Assembly (NCBI GenBank): GCA_963922205.1
Contig: CAWUHX010000323.1
Location: forward strand, 186,001 to 250,000
Direction of reading: 5' to 3'
Length of the DNA: 64,000 nucleotides
Source of the DNA: Romanomermis culicivorax
Lineage: Eukaryota; Nematoda; Enoplea; Mermithida; Mermithidae
In this document: piece by piece, positions 33,458 through 45,300 of the stretch
How the letters are laid out: each line of letters opens with the position of its first letter
How positions within the stretch are numbered: the stretch's first letter is position 1
Position numbers and translations under genes: made by a program
Notes under the pieces: model-generated
What the model was told of the DNA's origin: nothing
Databases searched by the model: none
What the model saw: the letters and a program-made list of their open reading frames with translations, nothing else

Positions 33458-35912
33458 TTTGGAAAATTATTAATAATTAAAATTTGAACGAATCAACGAT
33501 CAAAAGTTCAAAAATAACTCCAACGATAATCCGTCGCCATGAACTAACAATACTCGGAGCGTAAAATAAAGAATATCATATTTAGAACGTCTGAAAAAAA
33601 AACATTATGGTGCGAATTACATCACGTTGAAAGTTGAAAGAAAATCCGACTGGCACTACCTAGTTTCAAAAAATTGAAAGAAACAAAATAAAATCGAGAA
33701 ATCCGCTTTTTGGCCAATGGAAAATATAAAAAGGCAGGAAGGAGAAATAGAGAAACGACTGTTTCACGTGTTTTCATTAGTAGAATGTCGGGAAGTAATA
33801 TTCGGCGCGTGTTATTCACGTGACAGAAGAGTTTCCCTTTTCCCAGAAACATTCTGGAATAAATATCGATTTTTGACGACGCGGCCTCTAATCTAAATAT
33901 AGAATATAAAATAAGGCGGGCGAATATGCTCGTCTTCGAGGAGCGAGAGCTCCAGGCTTTTTCACTTTTTTTTGCAGCAAAAATACGCACGCGATAGACG
34001 AGTAGTTTCCCAGATTGAAAATAAACGAGCACGTGTTTCACTTTATGCTGGAAAAAAAACATCAAGTTTTGAATGTATGCCAAGTTTTATTTATTATTAT
34101 AAGTGAAAAGGATTGAAAATAAGAAAGTTTATCTTGATTTGACGTATACGTAAAGGCGGAAGGTGCGCGAGCATCAAGACAACTTAGGGCCCGCACGAAA
34201 ATGTTGACATGGACGAAACGCCTGATAATTTTTTTTTTTAATTTCACTCGTAATCATGTGATGTATTCAATGGGCTTCGCTCCACGAAGAGAGATTTTCA
34301 ACACTGAGAGCCATACCCAAAATTTTTTAACCATTTTCCAAAAGTTTCCTACAGTTTTCCAAATGTTGAAAATTCCCACAGATGCTTCATTCACGCATTT
34401 ATGAGCTTACTCACGCTCATCTTTCCGGAATCAGTAAATCACAGATGAAGGAAAAAAGAAAATTTTCAGCCGGGCAAGTGTGGTGAAACAATTACGATGT
34501 TAACGTTCGAAAACATAGTGACGATAGATTTCGATGAAATTCGGCCACTTGCTCATATTTCTGTGATAGAGGTTGACTTTCAACTCAATATTTTATTCTT
34601 GTAGGCCGAAAATTTTTTGCATTTTTTTCAATTTTGTAAAGTGAAAGTATGCTTTTTTGCTTTTTTTAGATGTTATAAATTTTCAGTTCAAAATATCGCT
34701 ATACTTTTTCACAAAAATTTACGTTCCACCTCAAACTTTGGAAACTTTAGGGCGAGAGACAAAATTTCTGAAGACAAATAGAGGAAACGTCTAAATTTCC
34801 TTGAAAACCTTGGTAGTGGCTAAATGGAATGGACTCGATTTCAAATATAGCCACTGCAGAAAGTCTATCGACAATTAACAATGAAAACGGGATAAGGAAC
34901 TTGCTTGAGAAAAGCTGTGATTACCTACATGTCTTGAATTCACATTTTTTTCTCTGAATAATAAACATGCTAAAAAACTTTCCTTCATTTCAAATTTTTT
35001 CCTTCCAAACGTCTTAAGTTTGGAGAAAAACGGATCTCCTCGAGCTCTTATGGACTGGCTTAATATTTTATGTAAATACAAAATTCGAGTTTGGACCAGG
35101 CCCGTATTTAAAGGAGGAAGGGGGGATCCCCCCTAAATTTTTTACATTTTTTCGGTTTTTTCCAGAACCCACGCCGTCTACGATTAAATTGATATCATTA
35201 AATGTTAGATTAAACTTGAATCATAAATTTTATAATAACATTTTCAACAGCAATTCCCAAATTACATACTTTTCGTCATACATAGAATTTAGCCACTAAT
35301 CCGAACACACAAACTACCTGAAAATAAGTTGTATTTACTGCACAAATGATTTTCTTTTTATTCAGTAAGTTCTAAAAAAAATTTGGGAAATCCCCCAGCC
35401 ATTTTTAAAGATACTGAAGACGAGTATGGTTTAGACTATCGAATTTTAACTAAAGTTACAATCGTTAGTTGCTACTGCTTTAAAAAGAACGAACCAAAAT
35501 AAGTATACGGCTTCTTTTCCCGCAGTCCTCTTCTCAAAACAGATCTATTTTGTTGCAACTCCTAAACTTTTCATCAAAAATAGTGATTAAGCGTGAAAGA
35601 CAAAGAGCAGAAGAAAGCAAAAAAGCCATAAATTTGTTCATCATTGTTGAATACAGTAAGTTATCCTATTTAAAGTGCAGCGATGACTAATGTGTTTTGC
35701 TGCCTGTCAATTACATTTCTACTCTAAATATGCGCAGGCATGAAATACGCTAATGCGTCATTCATTGGAGGCTCAGATTTTCTACAATTATGTGGGATTG
35801 CGACAATTTCCAGAACAAAGTATTAAAATTCAGCGACTTTCAACCAACAAATCTGTTATTTACTGTAGTGTCGTCCGCGTCTCATCGTAGTTTCCAACCG
35901 CACTTTTTGAGC
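33458..35912. other. Upstream region of PDK, no other gene seen
   Basis: The 5' flank of the minus-strand PDK gene. The ATG at 33455-33457 is preceded by an AT-rich stretch. A frame of about 150 codons at 33622-34083 lacks motifs and looks accidental. A short run GTGAGTAAG at about 34414 (minus strand) looks like a splice donor and might mark a non-coding first exon, which I cannot prove. Confidence 0.35.
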
Positions 35913-35920
35913 ATCAAAAC

Positions 35921-36091
35921 AATCATTTCCCCCCCCCCAACCCCTCCAGTTTGGAAAAAATTAAAAAAATTTTCAAAAAAGTGTATGTTTTTTGGCCTTT
36001 TTTGGGAAAAATTTCGACTTTTTCCTACCCCCCCCCCAAAATTTCTTATTTACCTCCCCCCCCCCAACTGGTCGGAGGTCCTACAGGTATG
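35921..36091. repeat. Partial MITE related to 24822-25084
   Basis: C-rich ends and an AAAAAGTGTATGTTTTTTGGCC core match the reverse complement of the 24822-25084 element, and it ends CAGGTATG. Flanks ATCAAAAC (35913-35920) and ATCGAAAC (36092-36099) agree at 7 of 8 positions. Confidence 0.6.
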
Positions 36092-37619
36092 ATCGAAACC
36101 AGTGTTTTTTTGTGCATGGCACGGACATTTGTGCCAATTGGCACAAAGGGCTAAAAAAATTTGTGCCAAAAACACAAAAAAATTTTTTCATCCCAAGAGC
36201 AAACTGAAATCTTTTAAAAAGTTCTATGCCAAAAGCTATAGAAAGAAACATAAATTAAAGATTACCTTCCAGCCAGTGTTTTTTTTTGTGCACAGACATT
36301 TGTGCCAATTGGCACAAAGGGCCAAAAAAATTTGTGCCAATGGCACAAAAAAATTTTTTCCAGCCTAAAACATAACGGAAAACCTCTAAAAAGTTTTATG
36401 CAAAAAGTTTGATAAAACATAACAAAAAAGATAATTTCACTGCACTAATTTGCATAAAAATCGTGAGAACTCTATTTTATCTAAGCACGTCAATGCGATA
36501 GAAAGACTGAACGAGAAAACAGTTTATATGATTCGAAAAGAAATCGGATGCTGCGCGAGAATGCAAATATTTTTATAGAATTTGTCAGGAAATTTATGTT
36601 ACTTTTCTTCAATAGGCTACGAATTTCAAAGGATGTCTATAATTGCTTTCCTCTGAAAAAGCTAAGTCGAAAGTCGCGCCGCGTAAATTTTTCGTTGGAA
36701 AATTGTGCCAACAATGTCAAATTTCTGTTTGAATCAAACACCAACACCATATAAAAATATGGGTACCGAATCCCACTGAATGAACCCTGAACAGAGGAAT
36801 TTAAGAATTTCTATTTATTCATCAGTAATTGACAATCTCCAAGTTTGTTGCGATCATACAAATATACTATTCGGAATACAACTCTCAGGTTCTAGACAAA
36901 TAAAAGTAATTAATATTATACTTATTGATTCGGCGCCGAGCGCCGAGAAAATTTTACGTTTTCAGCCCCTAAAGTAACTTAAAATCAAGGAAATTCAGCC
37001 TTCGACCAGCCAAAAAATTTGTGCCAATGGGCACAAATGCCTAAAATTTTTTGTGCCATTCTAAATTTTTTTGTGCCAAAAACCATGTTCTGGCACAAAA
37101 AACACTGCTTCTAACGTTTTTTTGTGCACAGACTTTTGTGCCAATTGGCACAAGAGACCATAAAAATTTGTGCCAATGGCACAAAAAATTTTCTTCTACT
37201 AGAAACATACTGAAAACTGCGGAAAAGTTTCATGCCAAAAGTTTGATAAAAGGTCAACGTTTAAAACGCATTAATTTTTTGTAAAAAAATCGTGCTCAAC
37301 CTATTTTTCAGCTAAACCATGTCAGTCAGATAAGAAAAAACTGTGCAAGAAAATGGTTTACGACGACTGTAAAAGAAATGGAATGCTGACAAAATTTTAA
37401 AAAGTCTATAGAATTGTTCAGGAGGTTCAAATTGATTCACTTTTCGAATTCGACTAGGAATATGAATTATCTCTTATATATATTTAACAACAACGTAAAG
37501 ACTAGGGTGTAATCGTACAATATTTCGGTCGAAATATTGTACCATAACCAACGATATCGGTTTTTCTATTTGAATCAATCAAACACAAAAAGTATAAAAT
37601 TTTCTGCAACGATACGAAT

Positions 37620-38379
37620 CAGGTTTTTTTGCACAGGCCAGGTTGCAGTGTGCAATTTGGGGAACAAGTTTGGTCGCACAGATAAAATTTCGGTTTCTCA
37701 CTCTAAAATTGATAAATTTGCTCAAATTTATCGGAAAAACCATCGAAAACTAGTTTTCTTGTATTGTTCAGCGCATAGCGCCGAAAATTTTTCCTGGATT
37801 TCAATATTCTAGAACGCTGGAAAATGAATCTTTTCACTTTTTATTTCCCAGACAGAAGGTTTGATTTCTCAGTGAATTTAATGAATTTTCAGTCGGTCAA
37901 ACTAAAATTCAAAAAGTAGGCAGGCGATTAAGAATTCGGATTATTGAATCGGCAAAATTTCCAGCATTCTCTTAGACTCAAAACTTTTTAATCACATGAA
38001 AGTGAAAATTTTTATGAAGATCGCGAAAAAATTTCGGGAAAATGACAGAGAAAAATGTTAGTTTTCATCAAATTCGTCAAAGAACAATACAGGATCAAAC
38101 ATTTATCAATAGTATTTTGATAATTTGAACAGAACCTATAAGCAGTAACTAGAATGACCTTTTTTAACCGCGCACTAGAATAATATAAAAAATTATAGAT
38201 GAATCGAAACCTGGCGCTAAGCGCCGCAAAATTTTTACTTTTTTCCATTTTAGAAGGCATAAAAATGCATCTCCGGATAGAAAACCCTATAACCTATTCA
38301 AAAGAGCAGTCAGGCCTCAAGCTGCACTGTGCAGCTTGGCACAGCCCGAAATTTGGTTGCTGTGTGCAAAAAAACCCTG
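37620..38379. mobile_element. 760-bp hAT-like MITE nested in the array
   Basis: Ends are CAGGTTTTTTTGCACA and TGTGCAAAAAAACCCTG. Flanks ATACGAAT (37612-37619) and ATACTAAT (38380-38387) match at 7 of 8 positions. Its interior (about 37680-37960) is closely repeated at about 40030-40390 inside another element, including the GGCGC palindrome and the CTAGAACGCTGGAAAATGAA block. Confidence 0.75.
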
Positions 38380-39138
38380 ATACTAATACACTGTTCGAAG
38401 AAAAAATGTTCGATTTCGGGTCAAATATAGGAATAGGAAATATTATATTCATTGACTCGGCGCGAAGCGCCGAAAATTTTCTGCACTTTCACCCCTAAAA
38501 CGTCTAAAATTCAAGGAAATTTAATGTTTGACCAGCCAAAAATTTGGTGCCAATTGGCAAAAACGCTCAAAATTTTTTGTGCCATTTCAATTTTTTTGTG
38601 CCAAAAACCATGTTTTGGCACAAAAAAAACACTGATACCTTCACCGCCTGTATTTTTTTGTGCACGGACATTTGTGCCAATTGGCACAAAGGACCAAAAA
38701 AATTTGTGCCAATGACACAAAAAAAAATTTTTTCGCCCTATAAACGTGCTGAAAACCTTTAAAAAGTTTTGTACCAAGAGTTCGATATAAAAACATTAAC
38801 TAAAGATTACTTTCATCGGACTAATTTGTATAAAAATCGTGCCCACTTCATTTAATCTAAAGACGTCAGTGAAATAAAAACAACTGATCGAGAAAACGGT
38901 TTATATGATTCGGAAAGTAATCGAATGTCGAAAAAATTCTGATTTTTTTAAAGAATTTGTCAGGAATTTAATTTTTTTTCGGCTACGAAGTTACTCCTAA
39001 CAACGACGCAAAGATTAAATTAGGGATGTCTCTAAGTCGTGTCGGGTAAATTTTTGGTTGAATATTGTGCCGACAATGTCAATTTTTCTGTTCGAATCAA
39101 AAACAAAAAAAAATTTCGGTTCTCTTCAATGCCACTGC

Positions 39139-40697
39139 ACAGTGATTTTTTTTGCTGAAAACTTTTTGCCCCATTTGAGGAAAAACACCAAAACTTTTTT
39201 TCTCATGAGGAAAAATCAATATTTTTAGTTTCCTTGCTTAAAAATCGCACGAAATCATTTCTGATGTGTTTTTTGAACGTTTCTCATTAACTTGCATCTT
39301 ATTCCGCCAAAAAACCGACATTTTTTGCAAAAAGTTTCGAGCTATGACCATACATGCACGTGGGGGGGGCGTTTGGGGGGTTTTGACCCCCAGCAGATTT
39401 TTATTGACCCCAGCAGATTCTTGCTGACCCCCAGCAGATTTTACTCTTCCAGCAATGATTGAGATGACGAAGGAAAATGAGCAAGAGAAAAGAGAAAGTC
39501 GTCATAAAAATGGAAATGATGCTGTAGTTTGACAATTTTTCTAAACAAATCATACTTGATTCAAAAAAGTAACATAAAAACTTTAAAAAGTGATGTCTAA
39601 GCGAATAATCTGACTAACATGGCTTGAAGAATATGCTGCTGTTAAAAGACTTTCTGAGACTTTTCTTTTTGTCATCAAGAATTTTAAAAAATTTTGTATT
39701 CCACCCCCTATCCTGGCTGACCCCCAGCAGAATTTCTATGCTGTGCATGTATGGCTATGACCTGTTTATTAATAAATATTTAAGTGAGTTTACATGAAGC
39801 AAGCAAGAGATTAATTCAACGGCGTAACCTTTATTCCTTATATTTCTTTGACGACATAAAACAACCTAATTTTGACATAAAAATTTTATCAAAGTGTAAA
39901 CTTTGATGAAACATAACAATGAAAAATAAAATTTTAAAACTGATTCTGAACAGCTGACAATCTGACATAAAGGTATGAACTTGACCAGAGGGCTTTTTTT
40001 CTGCAAAGGAACTTGAGAAAAAAATTTTGGTTGCACAAATAAATTTTTGGTTGTTCACTCTAAAATCAATAAATTTGCTTAATTTTATCGGAAAAAGCAT
40101 CAAAAGCTAGTTTTCTTTTTTTCATTCGATTCGCGTTTGTTTTAGGCTTTTAAAACCAAATTTTCGGACTTATGAAGAAAAAATGGAAAGATTGGTATGA
40201 GTGACTTGTTCGGCGCCTAGCGCCGAAAATTTTCCTGGGATTCTGATATTCTAGAACGCTGGAAAATGAACCTTTTCAACTTGTATTGAAAACACAGAAA
40301 GTTTAATTTTTCAGTGAATATGAATTTTCAGTCGGGCAGACTACAATTCAAAAACTAGGACAGCAAATAAGAATTTTGACTCTTCAACCAGCGAAAATTC
40401 TCACTTAGACTCAAAATGTTTTAATCACACAAATCTCAAAATCTTTTTAAAGACCGCAAAAGGCCTTTGAGAAAATAACAGAGAAAAATCTTGCTTTTCG
40501 TAAAATTCTGAAAAAAACGACACAGGATCAACTATTTATCCGTGGAAAATTTCAACAATTTTCAATTTTATAACGCGTAAAAGCACCTCCGATTAGGAAA
40601 CCATAAAAAAAAATTCCTCAAATTGTTGTCTAAGTCCAAAAAAAATAATTCAAAAAAAAAGTTCCTCAAAAATGGTCGATTGAGGAAAAAAAACTGT
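39139..40697. mobile_element. 1.56-kb hAT-like element with perfect 8-bp duplication
   Basis: Ends are ACAGTGATTTTTTTT and AAAAAAAACTGT, and GCCACTGC occurs on both sides (39131-39138 and 40698-40705). It is inserted in the third unit of the array and itself carries the 39349-39753 element and a diverged copy of the 37620-type interior. No coding frame is seen. Confidence 0.8.
39349..39753. mobile_element. 405-bp MITE, CATACATG ends, perfect 8-bp duplication
   Basis: Ends CATACATGCAC and GTGCATGTATG are flanked by GCTATGAC on both sides (39341-39348 and 39754-39761). Inside, TGACCCCCAGCAGATT is repeated three times at the left and once inside the right end. It is the innermost layer of a three-level nest (array, 39139 element, this element). 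Confidence 0.8.
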
Positions 40698-42310
40698 GCC
40701 ACTGCATGAAAAGAGGAAGTTAACAATTTGTATTCGTCCAACAGTCATTGATAGGATCAAAGTCTGTTGCGATTACAAATATACTATTCGAATGGAATTC
40801 GCTCGCGTTCGAGACAAATAAAACCAGTTAATTACTCATACTCATGGACTCGGCCCGGAGCGCCTAGAAAATTTTGCATTTTCAGCTGCTAAAATGACTA
40901 AAAATCATGAAAATTTAGCCTTAGACCGGTCAAAAAATTTGTGTCAACTGACACAAACGCTCGAAATTTTTTGTGCCATTCCAAATTTTTTTGTGCCAAA
41001 AACCATGTTTTGGCACAAAAAACACTGTTCACCGTACCAATTTGCATGAAAATCGTGCCCACTCTATTTTCTCTAACCACATCAGTGAGATAAGAAAAAC
41101 TGATCGGGAAAACGGCTTCTGCGATTCGAAAAGAAATCGAATGCTGCGAGAATTCAGAGATTTTTATATTAGACTTTGTTGGAAAGTTTATTTCTCTTTA
41201 CTTTTCGGCTACGAATTTCTTCCTAACAACGATGTATGAATATTAAGTTAAGGATGTCTTGTCTATAATTGCTTTCCCCTGAAAAGAGCTAAGTCCAATG
41301 TTGCGTCGCGCAATTTTCGGTCGAAAAATTGCACCAACAATGTCAATTTTTCTGTTCAAATCAATTATCAGACACCAAAAATAAAAATTTCGGTTCACAA
41401 TCACACTGAATGAACAGAAGAAGTTAACAATTTCTATTCTTTCACCACTCATTGACAATCTCAAAGTCTGTTGCGGTGATACAATATACTATTCCAATAA
41501 AATTCGCTCGCGTTTGAGACAAATAAAACTAATTTATTCATGGGGAAAGAAGCTAAAACGGGGAAAGAGCCCAAATTTTTTTCCCTTTTTCTAGTTTTTT
41601 CCCGAAAAAGCACGATTTGGGGAAAAAAACTTGTTTGGTTAGAGGGTTGGCTTTGGTTGAAAAAGTCGAAAATTTTCCCAAAAAAGGCACTTTTTTCAAT
41701 TTTTTGTTGCTCAATCTAAAATTGATAAGTTCGCTCAATTTCCTGAGAAAAAGTACTTCCCTTATATTTCAATTTTAATTCAGTTTGCATCATTTTGTCA
41801 CTCTCTAGCTAGTGTTTGACGATAGACTGACAATTGTTTAAGTTCCTAATGTAACAAAACTAAAATTCACAATGTAACAAACATTCTGAAGAATTAAACC
41901 ACGAAAAACATTAAAAATCGTAGAAAAACTAAAAACCATTATTAAGTCGGAATTTCGAAAGTCGTGTTTCTCCAACTCTGCTCATCAACTAATCGTTAAT
42001 ACTTTTCATCGTTTGAAACGTATCATCTCAAATTTTAATTAATGGAATTCAATCTTTTTTTTGATATTGGATATAAATCGTATTTTTTCTCAATACACTA
42101 TTTGAAAAAGACGAATATGTCGACTTTTCGGAACCATGGTTCCTTTTTGATGTAATTTGAGTTCGAAGTCAATGCCTCGTGAAAATAATTCTCCGAAGTT
42201 TTTAATCCTCTAGCGCTTTGAACTTTTCCGGAATTTTCTAGTTTTGAGTTTATTTGATCAAGCGTTTGAATCTTGCGATTATTAATATTATATTTACATT
42301 TTGAATCTTA

Positions 42311-42335
42311 TATAGGTTAAGCGAACTTTTCTAAA
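42311..42335 (+). promoter_or_regulatory. Acceptor-like site and leader before the GBF1 start codon
   Basis: TTATATAG is followed by a 20-bp leader and then AAAATG. This could be the 3' splice site of a 5'-untranslated exon, or a trans-splicing acceptor if the organism uses spliced leaders. The evidence is only the short pattern. Confidence 0.35.
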
Positions 42336-45300
42336 ATGTCGATCAACGGCGTTTACGTCGTCCAAGGCGAATTAAACGCCATAATGGGTCAATTAAGGCG
42401 ATCTATAACGTCGAATAATCAAAAATGGCAGGTCTCCGAGTTGGAAGTTTTATTACGGAGCTTCGTCGATTTACGCGAAGTTTTGAATACGTTTTCGGAT
42501 TTGTCGGATATGTCGCCGAGCACGTATTTAGGACCATTTTTGGAAGTTGTACGATCGGAACATACCTTTGGCCCGGTAATTTGGAGTTTAAAAGCGTAAA
42601 ATTATTGTATACGGTCGTAGGGGTGATAACGGGTACCCGAATCCGATAAAACCTAAAACTTTTTGGAAATCCGAACCCGAAAAAATGAAAACTGGAAATC
42701 CGAAACTTAACCTTATATATAAACAAATTTGGAAATCCAAAAAACCTTGCTATTTCTCCCATATAAGATCTGTATTTTGGTCATTTCTTTAATGGTTTAC
42801 ATCATTTAAAACGTAGTTTTTTTATATTTTAATTCGTAATCTTAAATATTTTGTTTTGATATTTGATTGAAATTTTTAATTTTCATTCAAGAAAGATAAA
42901 CACGTCAACCACTCAAATTTTTTGAAACGATAATTCCTCCTTTGACGTAATTTAAATTTAAAAAACTGATGAAAGTGTTTATACCAGTAAAAAGTTTCTT
43001 GGCAAATAGAAATATTGTAGTATCGAATCTACTATCTATGACTGTAATCACATAGACTTTAAGAGTAGATTTTATCTGTAATTCAAAAGCATTATGCTTT
43101 TTGATCGTTTGCTTACAAATTATTCTAGTACTTTTAGTAAATTTGAATTTCAAACTCGGAAATTTTGCACGTAGCACGATCTGCGCAAGAATTGAGAAAA
43201 AAATTTATTTGCATCACCAAAACGGCAAGCAGTAACGGTATACATAGCTGGAAAACATAAAAAAATCCAAAACGAAGAAATGTCTTAATTGAAAGCGCAC
43301 ACCAATTAAAAGGAAAGGAAAAGAACACCAAACTCCCCCAAATTAAGGAAACTGGAAACCCCAACCCGAAAAAATGAAAACTAGAAACCCTAATTGGAAA
43401 AAAGCGAAATCTCCGACCAGTCCCAACTCCATACGGGGAAAAGCTTTTTGTAATTTTTGAAATTAGAAAGTTTGCCTCAGTAACTTTTACGCAGAACTGC
43501 TTTGTACGAAATTACGCAATTCCTTACTTAACTATTGCCCATTATTTTAGGTGACTGGACAAGCTTTAGCCGCTGTGAATAAATTTTTATCGTACGGTTT
43601 AGTAAATCCGCATAATTTGACGGCGCCCAACGCCGTACAAAGTATCGCCGATAGCGTTAATCACACCCGATTTATTGGTACCGATACTGGATCGGATGAA
43701 GTTGTGCTGTTTAGAATATTGCAGGTAGAAAGTAGACTTTTTTCCGCTTAGTGTCGAGCTTTTTTCCCCACAGTGCAAAAACTATTTGTCTAGAAGTTAA
43801 TGTCGATATTTTGGATGCTTCTACTCTTGGAATCGATGGAATTATGTATTTTATATTGTTTTAAAATGTAGGTATAAATTTTCATCATGAAGATTTATAT
43901 CCTTTTTATGACTGATATACATGTAATCGGGGGAGGGTTGTGCTATAGGAACCCCCTCCCTAGAAATCGTCGGCCATATGACTATTCATTTAGCGACGCC
44001 CCCCAAGATTCTCTAATCCTATGACCAGCCAGTCAAGGGAACCCCATATGTTTGGTTGGAAAAATACTGCAAAATGTCAATTTTTTAATGAAAAATGTCA
44101 ATTTTTGAAGAAAAAGTGGTCCAACATGTCAGTTTTCTCGGCGCTCGGGGTCGTGAATACATTTTTTACAGTTTTAGACAAAAATTACTATTTTTTGTAC
44201 TTTTTGTTGAAAAAAACCATTTTTTCTTTCAAAGACCCCTCCCCCCGACATTTTGGGAATCAGTGACCCCCGGCTCCAAAAAAGTCGCCCGACTTCTCCT
44301 CCAGGCCTCGAGGCCTCGTAACATGTATGATCACAGTCAGTTGTTTTTGGCTACTAAATGTTAATGTGCTTACTTGATTCTCAATCTTCATCATTTCTAC
44401 TTTCCTGAAACGAAAAATGTCTTTAATTAATTGAGTTGCATGACTGTTCAAAATCATTAAGCTCTTATAATGCACTAGTTGGACGAATTTTTTCATTGTC
44501 CAAACCTAATCTTCCAGGTTTTACGTTCATTATTGCTAACTCCCGTTGGAAATCTACTCACCGACGAATCGGTTTGCGAACTTTTACAATCGTGCGTTCG
44601 TATTTGTTTCGAAAAACGTTTGAGCGAACTTTTACGTAAATCGGCCGAATGTTGCCTAATGGATATGGTACAATTATTATTCGCTCGATTGCCAACTTTT
44701 GTTGAAGATCCGCGTCATCCGTACGTTAGGCGGCTGAAAATGCGGCGCAAAAAACAAAAAACGTCTGTAAGCGACGAAAATGGTGTCAATGTGGAAACGC
44801 CGCAGCAAAATGAAGACAATAATGAAATTACCAATACTATTAGCGAAAGTACAACTAATATTACAAATGAATTAATAAACGAACGCGGCGTCAAATTCGA
44901 AGCGTCGCGTGTAGTAGCCGAAGGCGACGAAGAAGACGAACCCGAAAACGACGAAGATACCGCGCCGAAGTTGCGGCGCGAAAATGAAAACGAAACGGAA
45001 AATGGTGACGAAACATCATTGGCGAAAGTTCAAAATAGCAATTCGGTGGACGAACAAGCGGAAAAGGCGCCCTACGGTTTGCCGTCGGTTAGAGAACTTT
45101 TAAGATTTTTGATATCGATTTCGAATCCGAACGAAAAGCAAAATTCGGAAGATATGCTAGAATTGGGACTGAATTTATTGATCGTAGCCTTCGAGGCTGG
45201 TGCGGATTATTTGGGTAAGTTGGTGAGGGCAGACAGAGCTTCGAAAAGTGCGGCAGGTAAAGAATTGGGTGCATCTAGTAGAAGAATTCATGGAACATCT

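Larger units (their letters stand above)
36100..41538. repeat. Head-to-tail array of a hAT-like unit of about 0.8 kb
   Basis: Each unit begins (CAGT)GTTTTTTTGTGCAC, then TTTGTGCCAATTGGCACAA, passes through shared blocks (TTTGCATAAAAATCGTG; TGACAATCTCAAAGTCTGTTGCG; GACAAATAAAA; the GGCGC palindrome) and ends TGGCACAAAAAACACTG. Copies: partial 36100-36265; 36274-37107; 37112-38634 (with a 760-bp insert); 38648-41027 (with a 1559-bp insert); partial 41028-41538. Without inserts the units are 0.75-0.83 kb and all point the same way. The start and end of a unit are inverted copies of each other, so each unit also looks like a complete MITE. No transposase frame exists in the array. Confidence 0.75.

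Noticed and set aside
33622-34083. 153-codon minus-strand frame upstream of PDK
   Set aside because: No conserved motif or coding bias; the PDK start at 33457 already gives a full-length protein with a targeting signal.
36110-41030. CRISPR-like appearance of regularly repeated palindromes
   Set aside because: The repeats sit at ends of 0.8-kb MITE-like units in a eukaryotic genome; spacing and length do not fit a CRISPR array and no cas genes exist.
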